From the NCBI RefSeq assembly GCF_021134715.1, contig NC_060019.1, forward strand, positions 9,438,001 to 9,502,000: a DNA stretch of 64,000 bases, in the 5' to 3' direction. Position 1 is the first letter of the stretch. Each line of letters starts with the position of its first letter. Of this stretch, positions 13,401-27,236 are shown in pieces. The notes under the pieces were generated by a model. It had not been told where the DNA came from and did not search any database. It saw only the letters and a list, made by a program, of their open reading frames with translations. The position numbers and the translations under genes were made by a program. The stretch is from Daphnia pulex (taxonomy: Eukaryota > Arthropoda > Branchiopoda > Diplostraca > Daphniidae).

Positions 13401-16400
13401 TCAGAAATAAAGAAGAAGAAGAAGAAAGGGGCCCTCGGCTTATTATATGGACATCCCTCTCGCACCCCACGTTGTTGGCCGGCTCGTAAATCGCTCGGGG
13501 ATGGTTCAATTTCGAACGGCGCAGGAACAAACAAAAAATGTCGATTGTTTTTAGCCGGCCATAACTCAATCATCTTCTTTTTCCTTTTTTATTTTCTTCT
13601 TTTATCCAAATGTTTGCCTTCCCTTTTTGATTTTCCACAAACCAACACGAAGGCCTCCCTTTTCCATCGTCAGCTCACGCGAGAACCTCACCCGATAAGC
13701 CATCTCTCCTTTTGGCCGCTCATAGGCTCAGCTCTTTTCTTCTTCTTCTCCGTCCGTCCGTTTTTTATGATGTGAACAGATAGAAGATGAGGGTCGTACT
13801 GGGAAAGAATCTCAGAGGAAAAAGAAGAAGAAGGGACAAAGAGGAAAAAGAAAGAAACTAAAGAAAAATGGCTATACGCGCAGCACACAGCACGGCAGTT
13901 ATTATATATCAAACACGACGCGTTTCACGTTGTGGTGAGAAAGAGACTTAACCGCCGCCGGCTGTCCGTTCCGTCTTCTTCTTCTTCCTCTCTCTCTACC
14001 GCTATTATATACATCACACAGAAAAATATATAATATTCACTCCCATTAAAAAAACAAGTTGACGGATGTGATTTCCGATGAGTAGTGACACGGCTCAACT
14101 TTCTCAGTGACAAGCGTCGCCTCATTCAACTCCCCCCCCCCTTGACATCGGGTCCCTTTCACGAAAAGAAAAATATTTTTATTTTTTTAATTCGAATTGC
14201 GATTCCAGTTGGAGATTGCGCTGCTGGAAAATGAAAACCCAAAAAATCTCAGCCACAAAATCGCCTTATCTGTTTTCTCTCTTCCGTATTTGAAGTTGGC
14301 GCTCCTTTTCACTGTGTGTGACGGGAGGGAGGAAGGAATGTCTTTTACTCTTTTCAAAAGAGAATTGAGGACGGATGAAACAAAACAAAAACAAACAGCG
14401 TGACCCGAAAAAAACAGAAGAGACCCAACTGCCACGCATTACAACGCACTTGAGAGAGAGTCTCGAAAGAGCTAACCCACTACGAAAAGCGACATATGGA
14501 ATTCCATATCTTGTGATCTTCTCAAAGCCATAAATACACTATACTTGATAGAGAGAAATACTTTTGAGTTTGTTTGGGTTGGTGGACGGGTTGTGTGTGT
14601 CATATCTACCAGGATTAAGTATTATGGAGCGGGAGAGATTAGAAAACGTTTTGATTTACTTGACTGGCTCCTCCGGTTGGCATCCCACTGCTGGCTCGTC
14701 TTCGGCTGCTCCTGCTCCTGCTGCTGATGGTTGTTGTTGTTGTTGTTGTTGCTGGCACTGAGTATCTGGAACACAGATGGCGCTCGTATCGTCGTCCGGC
14801 TGCTGTTGCTGCTGCTGTTGTTGTTGTTGAGTGCGGTCGTCCGAACGCTCGATGACGCCACTGACTTGGAGATTGTTGCTGTTGTTGCTGTTCTTGATGT
14901 TGTTGTGGAATTCCACCGCCGTCGGCCCAGAGATGGCGTGGCGGTCGCGTTCCAGTTTCTCCATTTCCAGGGCGCTCTCCATCTGCTGGAAAGCGCGCAA
15001 CTCTTCGTCCGATTCGCCCAGGTGAAGTTCACTGCCGCCGGAAGAGGCGCCCGAATCGGAGGAGGCGTCCTGCTGGTGAAGCAGGTGCAGGTGGTTGTCT
15101 TCGCTGGACAAAGTCGGAGAGATGCTCGTCGGTCCCGGATCCAAAAACGTTTCGGGCGGCTCAATCAGGACGGACAGCGTCGATTCCGGAGTGACGACGT
15201 CCGGCAGCACCAGCAACTGCTGATCGCCGGCGATCGCCAATTGATGATTGCCACTCGACAGATTGACATCTGCCGACGGTTGATGATGATGATGATAGAA
15301 TTCGCGAAATTCTTCGTGCTCGCCGAAATCGCCGAACGGATCGCCGCCGGACGATGAGCTGAGGACGGACCAATTGTCGACAACGGTCGACACGCTCGAA
15401 TTGGATTCACTTTCCGATTCGGTGGCCGACGAGCTGGACGAAGCTTCGATGGACGACATCATCATCATCCGCTTGTCTTCCTCGGCGATCAAATTGGTGT
15501 AAACCTCCGCCGGCTGCGGAATGCCCCAGTCGTCGGCGTTGACCGTCAAAATGGAGCGACGCTGGCGCTCTTTGGGCTCCGGCTGTTGGCCGCCCGTCAA
15601 CTCCCCCAACTTGGTCCTGGGCAACGTCGCCGGGGCTTGGGCCATTTGGCCTTCCTCGCGCATCATTTTCAGATGATGATCGACGTCCTTGTGGTTGTGG
15701 TGGTGGGCGGCGTTGAAACTCCGCGAATGTTGCGGCCGATTATTGCGGGGCGGTTTGCTGGGAGTGCTGACGACGGTCACGGCGCCGGAAGCGGCCACAC
15801 GATTACCGTTGATGAGCACCTCGTCGGAAGACAGCGATCGGCAGATGACTGTCTTGCTGATCGATCCCGTTGTCGATCCTCCTCCTCCTCCTGCCTTGTG
15901 CATCAATTTGGTGCGGCGTTTGCGCCTGGGAGGCACCGGCGGCGGCTCGTCAATGAGCGGATGATGACCTTTAGTCCAGCCGCCGTCTTTCCGCTGGCCG
16001 AGACGCATGGCAGACTGGATCAGAAGCTCCTCCGGCACGTCAACGGCCCGCTCCTGTTGTTGTTGGTGACGGACCGAGACTTTCCTGGTGACGGGCGGTT
16101 TGGCTTCGATAACAGCAGCCGGCGGATGATGGACGGCAGGCTGAGAGAAGCTATTCAGATGCTCCATGATGTCGGCCCGTTTGCCGTCGTCCCAGTAATG
16201 ACGGATTTTCAACGACAGCACGTCCTGCTGGCTGTCCTTGAGCATGTCGACCACTTGGAGCCGATTGAGCGTATTTCGGATGTTGACTCCGTCAATCTCG
16301 ACGATCTCATCCGCTTCGACGAGCCGGCCCCACGAACAATGGACTTTGGAGGCTGGACTGCCTTCGGCGCAGCTCTGAATGAAGAGCCGTTGAATGGGCA

Positions 16401-16972
16401 GACTGCACTCGTTGCCCCCGTCGAATTTCAAACCGAAACCCAATTTCTGGCCGGGTAGTCTGGTAACGCAGGCCACTTCTTCGACAAAGCCGGACAGACT
16501 GAGGCAAACGCTGCCGACTCCAATTGACGACGGGCCAGCAGTTTCGTCTTCATTGTCGTCGTCTAGAATTTTTGGCTGGACACCGACGGACAATACGGTG
16601 ACGAAATCGTCCAGGTCCGAGTGACGATGATGGACAGGATCGTCTTTTGTCGTCGTCGTCTGAACTTGAGGGTCCTGTAAATCGAGTCCGCCGTTGACGG
16701 TCAAGACGGTGACGTATTTGTGCTGGTCATCTCTTTCCAGGCTGTGCAAAGATTGCCGGGTGGGACTGCCACGGCTTCCGCCGGACCAATCAGTCAAGGC
16801 TCCCGAATCCTGGCTGCGCTGCAGCAAAGCATTCCGCCTTTGACTAAATCCGACGTGATGGTGAGACTGCTGATGCTGTTGGTCCATATCCATGTCTTCA
16901 AAATCCGTGGCGCGGATCCCGCCACCAATCAATTGGACGTGCTGCATTTCAATATCCGGAACGTCCGTCAAT
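10427..16972 (-). CDS. PDZ-domain scaffold protein with polyQ tracts and SxIP motifs
   Basis: I do not recognise an established name. Coding exons on the minus strand are 16972-14660, 11499-10721 and a short last exon 10458-10427; junctions keep frame and use GT-AG sites. The first exon follows a strong pyrimidine-rich acceptor, so an upstream exon, probably untranslated, exists. The first in-frame ATG is at 16947, giving about 1,032 residues. One PDZ domain spans residues 155-252, with a KLGFGLKF loop in place of GLGF. Other features are EPPPVPPRRKRR (class II SH3-type ligand), Ser/acidic stretches, a short helical segment around ELRAFQQMESALEMEK, glutamine runs of about 11 and 8, and a basic Ser/Thr/Pro-rich tail holding SKIP (806-809) and SRIP (937-940), which fit the EB1-binding SxIP consensus. 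There is no signal peptide or membrane segment, so it is probably a cytoplasmic or cortical scaffold. If the 10721 donor is not used, the frame ends at 10677 instead. Confidence 0.72.
11500..14659 (-). other. Intron of the PDZ gene (3.2 kb)
   Basis: The intron is bounded by donor AA|GTAAAT at 14660 and acceptor TACAG|G at 11499. The split lysine codon (AA plus G) keeps frame, and a nominal TAA directly after the 763rd codon is removed by splicing. It holds CT and AC runs and a 16-bp palindrome at 14494-14509. I see no further coding exon. Confidence 0.6.
12102..12118. repeat. (CT)n microsatellite
   Basis: About eight CT units inside the PDZ gene intron. Confidence 0.8.
14729..14832 (-). repeat. 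Coding CAG/CAA arrays (polyQ) in the PDZ gene
   Basis: Two glutamine tracts, about 8 and 11 residues, encoded by mixed CAA and CAG codons and separated by a short PDDDTSAICVPDTQC spacer. Confidence 0.85.
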
Positions 16973-19900
16973 CTGTTTTACAAAAGGAAAAGAAAAGAAA
17001 ACAACAATTTAATAAAATAAGAAAAAAAGAAAAACCATCGACTCGTTTTCTCTGTGTGCGTCGTTTTGTTTTGTTTGTTCTTTTAACGGTAAATTTACTT
17101 GACACAGGAGAGTCGAGAGAGAAAGAAAAGTGGTGAAATTACATGAAGAGACGACCGGAGGGGGGCCCACACCGGAAAACACCACTGGCTGGGCTTTGGC
17201 GTACGTAGTAGCACACAAAATCAAAGTTGCAGTGTGGTGCGGTGTGCGTAATAGCAGCAGCAGCAGCAGCCGAGTGGTGGGGGCCGGACTCTTGTTGGCG
17301 TCAGCAGACAATCAGCCAACACACTCATAACACGCACGTGGGAAATGGTCCGCAGTTCAGTCGCCTGGTAATGATTTCCTTCCGTTCTGCTGGACTGGAA
17401 GGTCGATCTTTTTGGCCACACTCTGCCCAACTCGATAGAATTTTTACATCTACACCCACACGCACAGCGTTAACACAACGCTTGATTGACCAACACTTTG
17501 TCTTGATAGTTTCTTCTACTTTGCACACAGACCCCAATACATCAAGGTATTGGACGCTGGTAGTGTTAGTCGTACGATGGATCAAATATCACTCGATCGT
17601 CTTCTTCTTTTCTGGTCCCGAGTCTTTTCTTTCTTCCGCTTTCTACGTGAGCGTCACAAGGTGTTGATTTCACACGACAGGCAAAACAAACAAACAAACA
17701 AAGCACCGATGGAAAAAGTGTTAACGAAGAGAAGTAAAAAAAAGGTACGGGACTTTTTTCTTTAAAATTTCAAAAGAAGACGATGGAGGAGGGTCTCTCG
17801 GCCGGCGTGTGCGCACGATCGGATGGACGGTTGCTGAGTGAGGCCCAACCTGCCACTTGCAACGCCACAAAACAGGTACACACGGGTCTCCGAAACGAAA
17901 AGAAGGAAAAAAAGAAAGGCGAAGAAGAACGCGTGTGTGTGAAAGCCCCCCTCTCCCGAAAAAGAAGGTGAAACCCTCCTCCTCTTTGGCCTGGCCGATG
18001 TGAGCTAGGAGGACTGGACTTGGGCTGGGGGGGAAAAGTAGGAGGGAGTGTTTTCACCCGACTGTGTGGTTTTCTCCGTTGTCTTTCTCTCCTCTAAGAC
18101 CTGCAGCCTTTCACGTAGCACCAAAATGTCTCTACCGTGTACAATAGCCCATGCGGGCTTAAACAACAAATATCACTGAATAAAATACACGGCTCTATTG
18201 CCTTTTTAGCTATCGCCCCAGTGTCAGGTGCATAACGATGACGAAATGTGTGTTTTTTGGAGACACACACAACCAAGCCGCCGCCGCCGCCGCTCTCTTC
18301 TTTTCTACCCCCAAGAAAGGACATTCCAAAGACTTGCGCGAATTCTTCCGCTTTTCTGGTTTTGTTTGTTCACTTTTGACTTCGTCTTCTTATCGGTTGG
18401 CTTTTTTTTCTTCTCTTTTTTTGGTCGTGTTTCTCTCTCTATGCGAGTGCGTCTTAAAAGGACTCGATGATCTCTGGTTGCCGATACTCTGCAAAGACAA
18501 ACCAACAAAAAAAGAGCAGAAAACAAGTTTTTGTTAATTCAGCAAATGAGGTAAAACAAGAAGTACGCTATACTGTGTGGAATGTGATGGAATAACCAGA
18601 AAAGGACACACATATTTTTAAAATTATCAGAAAAACAAATAATCCATCAGCGAAAAACAGCCGCGGCTTTTGGATTGTTTTTTAAGCCTCTTCCAATGTT
18701 AATGCTAATGTTTACATCATCAAATTCCATAAGCGATAGTGGTCTGCTGTGGAGTAGCACGCATGTTTTAAGCGTCGTTTTCTCTCCCCCCACCCCCTGA
18801 AAAACAATCCCGAGAAATTCTCTCCCATTTGGGCGCAATCAGCCCCTCAGCGCACTCTGAGGAATGAAAGAGGGAGAGAGAGAGAAGCCATTAAACGCAT
18901 AGCTGCCAGCATTTAAAAATACACAACAAGATATATAACGAAAACACAAAAATCCGAAGGCTAATATTTCCCTTTGAAATTCATATGGGTCAGTTTGGTG
19001 GTACTGTTGCAGCAGCAGCAGCAGCCACGCGTGGGACCCGAGACGCTTTCTCTCTCGGGGCGATCCGACCGGAATAACAACGCACGGACCCATCACGAGA
19101 ATGAAAATCCCCCCCAACAACAACAACAACAATACACGCATTCACACAAATTAAAGAAAGAAAAAGAAAAAAGGGAACCAATCGTGCTGAATAGTTAAAT
19201 AAAAAGCTCGCGGTACACATTGTGGGTTCGGAAATGATGTCGGCCCCAAATGAATTGAATTGATTTGGTAGTATAATTGCATCGGCGAAGAAACAAAAAA
19301 GCTTAAAGAAGCCATAAGAGAATAGAAAATAAACTGGAGAAAGGAGTCTGGAGCGATTGGACACGCTGCTGTTGCTGCTGCTGCTGTTGCAAGTCAGTCC
19401 GGCAGACCGGCCGAAACGTATAAGGAAATCGGGGTCAAGCGACCCAGTGCGTCTTTTCGCCCGAATGCGGAAGAATAAAACGACGACGACGACATGAACG
19501 AACGAACGAAAGGTGTGTTGTTGTTGCGGCTGTTTTCATCCCGACCAAACCAAAAAAAAATGTTGAAGCGACCGACCGACGGTGAGAAATGGCAACCGAC
19601 ATGCAAAACGCCAAAAAAAGAAAAAGGAACAAATCAACTTATACAACCTCCGGCAAAAAGATCCGCTCCTTCATTTCTGTTTCCCGAGAGTCGTTGAAAA
19701 ACAAAAAAAATTCGGGACATGTCAACATAATCATCAGACAAGTTGCCCTCGTGCTTGAACTGTTGGTGGCGCTCCTGGAAAAACAAGAAAACAAAAATGT
19801 AGCTCCGTCATTTATGTTGTTGTTGTTAATATTCCGAGGATGGGGGGGTTTGTGTTCTTGTTTCGTCTAAAAAGGAAAACGAATGAAAATGAGAAGAAGC

Positions 19901-21180
19901 GTATCCGAACTTTCACCTCTGTCAGTAGATCAACGCCCCACGTAGCCGCAAGTGGAGAACGAGGAGGGGGGTTACAGACATTCCTGGGATTGTCATCACG
20001 CTCCTCCCTATCTCTTACACTGACTCACGAACTCCAGCAGCAGCAGCAGGCATGGTGGTGCAGCAGCAGCAACAAGTTGAGGCTACGCGTGCGTTCTTCC
20101 CAGCTCGATCGAGGCTATAGCAACGCCCCTGGGCAGCGTTTGTGTAACGGGGAGACCGTTTTCTCATTTCCCAGGAAGGAATAGAAAAATAAAATAAAAA
20201 CTTTTTTTTTCGGTTATTACAACAAGCAGAAAGAGGAGGAGGAGGAAGGTGGCAAGGGAATCTAAGATTAGAAATCAAAACACACAGCGCGCCAAAATGC
20301 AAACACTCTGAAACTTGTTTGCCTTTTTTCATGAATGGCGTGTTGCTCCTTGTGTACACACACAATCTCCCAGGTGAACTCCCTTCTTTATGCACACACA
20401 CACAAGATTGGGGAGATTCTTTGACGGGACTGGCACGGTCGGTCAAGTCTCTCTCTCTTTTAAAATGGCATCATGATCTCCTCCACAATTGGCAACGACG
20501 ACGACGACGACGGAAGGCTCCTCAACCCATCCCTGGCCCCCGTCGTTCGACAATATCGTAAAAAGAAACTCTTTATGCAACAACATCAATATTTTCTCTC
20601 TTCTTTTTTTAGGGTCAGCAGCGCAGATCCTTTCTTTAACGCCGTGTCCCGAACCACATTCCAACCATCGCCTAGCCTTTGTGCAACAAACATTTATTAT
20701 AATACCAGGAGGAGGAAGGATAGGAGGGATTTTTTCGGTCGTAAAAAATGGAGATGGATTGAAAATGGAGAGAGAGAGAGACGAAAGAGGTGTATAGTAT
20801 GGCAGTGCATAGTAAAGTCGTAGTAGTAGAAGAAAGAAAAGAAAAAGAGGGGAGAAAGAAGGAGAAAATATCAAACTCATCTTGACTGGCTTGCGGCAAT
20901 GGGTCACCGTGTCAGCTCTAGACTCGGTTGGTTGAAAATCGGAATAGAGAATCAGGTGGTGGTGGTGGTGGTGGTTGTTACGTAGGGGAGGAGTCGTTAA
21001 AGAGGGTTCCAAAGAAATAAATGATGAGGGCTCTATAAGTTTAGTTTAATCTGGGACCGACATCAGCAGATAGTCTCGCTCTTTTCCCCCCTCCAACTTG
21101 GACCGCTTTTCTTTCCTCTTAACGAGAGAAGAAAAAAAGAATTCTTTAGAAAATTATTTTGATTTCAAAATTTCCCCCCT
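16973..21180. other. Gene-poor interval between the PDZ gene and Art8
   Basis: I see no supportable coding exon. A minus-strand donor-like site (GTGTCAA|GTAAAT, near 17097) lies just upstream of the PDZ exon acceptor and may mark a 5' untranslated exon of that gene with a short intron of about 120 bp. Runs of GCA, CAA and GTG and mixed AC tracts give valine-, glutamine- or cysteine-rich spurious frames. Confidence 0.5.
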
Positions 21181-21190
21181 TTTATTTATT
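21181..21190 (-). promoter_or_regulatory. Overlapping poly(A) signals for the Art8-like gene
   Basis: On the minus strand two overlapping AATAAA hexamers lie about 50 nt past the methyltransferase stop codon at 21239, a usual distance for a short 3' UTR. Confidence 0.55.
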
Positions 21191-21238
21191 TTTCTCTTTC
21201 TCTCTCTCTCTCGCTCATTCTCCACTTGTTGCTACATG

Positions 21239-24607
<3,369 letters not shown>

Positions 24608-24856
24608 TTCATTAGATCTGGTTGAAGGCAGATGAGTGAATTTCATGGAATATCAAACAAAAATGTCAAATGTTTAACAGAAACACACGTGGTTCAAGCA
24701 GGAGAGAAAGTTTGTTGATTCTGAATCGATTTTCTATGTCGTCTGCTTTTCCTTTTTCGTCGTCTGCTGTGTGCTTTGTCAGTCAACAATATTTCCCACC
24801 AAAAACACAGTCGACAATTTTTATCGAAGCAAAAGAATAAAGCCATTACTGTAAAA
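24608..24856. promoter_or_regulatory. Shared divergent promoter region, Art8-like / BORCS8
   Basis: Only 249 bp separate the two start codons, so both promoters must overlap here unless one uses a distant 5' exon. No TATA box is visible in the expected orientation. On the plus strand TCAGTC at 24779-24784 matches the arthropod initiator TCAGTY and would give BORCS8 a 5' leader of about 76 nt. This is inference from spacing and motif. Confidence 0.5.
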
Positions 24857-27236
24857 ATGGCTTCGGCTTCAGGATCTCACAAAGAAAGTGATTTGGACGT
24901 CAAAGCACGAAGAGGTAAAACAATTTTTACGACATTAGTGTTTGATAAAATGGCACAATGTGCATTACTGTTTGACCATGTATGTAGCCCATGCATACAC
25001 AAAGATATATATTATATTATATTGGAAATTCGTGACTTTCCTATGCCTCACCTTTGTTCTCTGCATTTGTAAACAAATTTTGCAGTTCCAAATTTTATTT
25101 GTTATGTCTTAGAGATGTAATAGCTTTTATATCCTTGACCATCCTTTACACTAGTTTCGTTCACCAATCAAGGCCAACAAATACTCTGTGGTTGCATGTA
25201 AAGCAGTAAACCTTGCAAATGAATTCTTAGTTTTGCCTCTTGAAAAGAACCAAATGCTGCCTTTTGAATTGTAGATTATGCTATAAAAACTATAGGGGAG
25301 TTGGGCAATTGAAAGACCATAAAGCACAAGAATATGGAATCGGAAATAAAAAAAACATATTTATATTTCAAATGTATGCAGCAATGGAGCGCGTATCCGA
25401 AAACATGCACGTTGTAGCCAATGAACCTTCGCTGGCATTATATCGTAAGTAATTTCATTAAATAAATTTTCGTTTAAAACCTACCTCTGGAAAAAAAACA
25501 TATCTTTTACAAAAATGTTCATGTAGCAAATTTTTTTTAACTGTCCAGGTCTCCAAGAACATGTTCGAAAAGCGCTACCCTTTATGGTGGAGAAACGTGG
25601 TGAATTTGGACATCTTCACGAGCAACTGCAGGGACGCTGCTACGACGCTGACTACGCAGTCAGGTATCATAGAAAATCCAAGCTCGGCGTTAACATTTCT
25701 TTATGCTCATGAATAATTTAACAAAGTCAGCATTCGGCGCCTGCTATCGTGCAGTAATATATCACGAGAATAAGTTTCCTTTCGAATGATTCCAGCTTCA
25801 TCATCATTGACACAAGCTCTAAACCTGGCTATGATTTCGTACCTTACTTTACCCTTCTCCTTTGAATTACGTCGGTTCGATTTCCTTCCTGTGATCAATT
25901 GAAGCGTTCTCCACTGTTCAGAGATTCGTGATTATCTAAATCCCGCATTTGAGTGAACTTGACGTATGCTCATTCATCTGGCAGTATTCCGTTAAAAGCC
26001 AATTTTCATAGTTGTATTGTTAAGCCTATTGATTTCATTCCTTTGACTTGTTTAAATAATACTGGTGGCTCGCTCAACTGTTTTAAACGAAATTAAGTAA
26101 ATTAATTTGAAAGTCTTTTTTTAGCACAAAGGCATAGAAAGCTGTCATTAAAAGTGGATCCTTTCTGCTTTCGGGAGCTGAACGTAGATTCAACATGTCA
26201 GCTAGAGCCATCTCAACAGTAAAGAAAACTGATTGACAGTGAGCCTGATTACGCTAGTTAGAAGAACTTTTCTCCCGCCGTGAAGACGTTAGCGTTGACG
26301 CTAGTGGAGCGTAATATGAATGTTTACTGCCAACAGCCAGGGAGGGAGGAAAACATGGCTTGATTATTATTTTCTATGATTTACATTCACAATTCCGCCA
26401 ATTGCTTCATTGAGAGTCCAACGGAGCTTGAATACATCTAACTCGTTTCTTAGAAGCTTCCATTATGTATTCGGAATGTGTTTTTCCAGTTTTCTCCTTT
26501 TTCATTTTCCTTTTTTTTATTATTCTGTTCCCAGTGCCGTCAACGAGATCACCAAGGCCAAGGATCCTTTTGAAGCCTGCGCGGCATCGTTGAAGAACGC
26601 AATTTTTTATCGACAACAGCTGCGCTATCGTGACTCCCGAAAGTAATTAGGAAAACCGCTTTACCTCAATCTCTCCCTTTGCTTTACTTTATTTTTGTTT
26701 TTCTTTTTTGTTTCTTGGCACGTAATCTTATAATTGAATTGAAATTTTTTTTTTCCTTGTTCAATTGTCGAGTTGTTTTACGCCTCTATTGTCACCTGTC
26801 CAATTTCTCCATTGGTTCTGTGCATTCCATTGGCGATACATTTTCTTTTTTTTCCCCACTTTTCTCTCTTTGGTTTATTGTTTCTTTCATTTATTTATTT
26901 ATTTTTTTATATTTTAGCTTGGCCAATTTGTCCCCCCGTTGAGTTGACTGCGATTGGCCGGAAAACCCAAATTTCTTTTCCGGTACAAGGGGAACACATC
27001 TATTCTGGCTACTTACTACTATCACTCGTCTTTTTGCGTCTCTTTCCTTTTTCTTCACATCTATTGCGACCAACTAATAATGTTACTACTATTCTTGTCC
27101 TGGCTTTGATCCAATCAACAGACAAAAGAAGAGCCAATCCATGTACAAGCGCTTTTCAGCCTCTGAGCCGTCGACGGAAAGCGAGCCACCACCGACCGGA
27201 CCCGCCAGGCCGCAGAGCAGTATTTATCAGTCATGA
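24857..27236 (+). CDS. BORCS8: BLOC-1-related complex subunit 8 (BORCS8 / MEF2BNB)
   Basis: A subunit of BORC, the complex on the cytosolic face of lysosomes that recruits ARL8 and kinesin to move them outward. Exons: 24857-24914, 25382-25444, 25549-25663, 26535-26642 and 27122-27236, 152 residues. Diagnostic stretches are VVANEPSLALYRLQEHVRK and the following helical segment with SAVNEITKAKDPFE, which align with human BORCS8 (119 residues). The human protein also ends in a glutamate/proline-rich tail, like the ESEPPPTGP tail here. Exon 4 can instead read through its donor to a TAA at 26646, giving 115 residues. The plus-strand start at 24857 is preferred over an upstream in-frame ATG at 24776, which precedes the likely transcription start. 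Identity is secure; which C-terminus dominates is not known. Confidence 0.88.

Noticed and set aside
15586..16458. 290-codon plus-strand ORF opposite the PDZ exon (and a 208-codon one at 14731-15357)
   Set aside because: They are antisense to a well-supported coding exon, have no recognisable domain, and the second is dominated by leucine/valine from the polyQ repeats. Their lengths follow from the codon bias of the real gene.
24776..24856. Upstream in-frame ATG for BORCS8
   Set aside because: It overlaps the probable initiator and would add residues not seen in the family.
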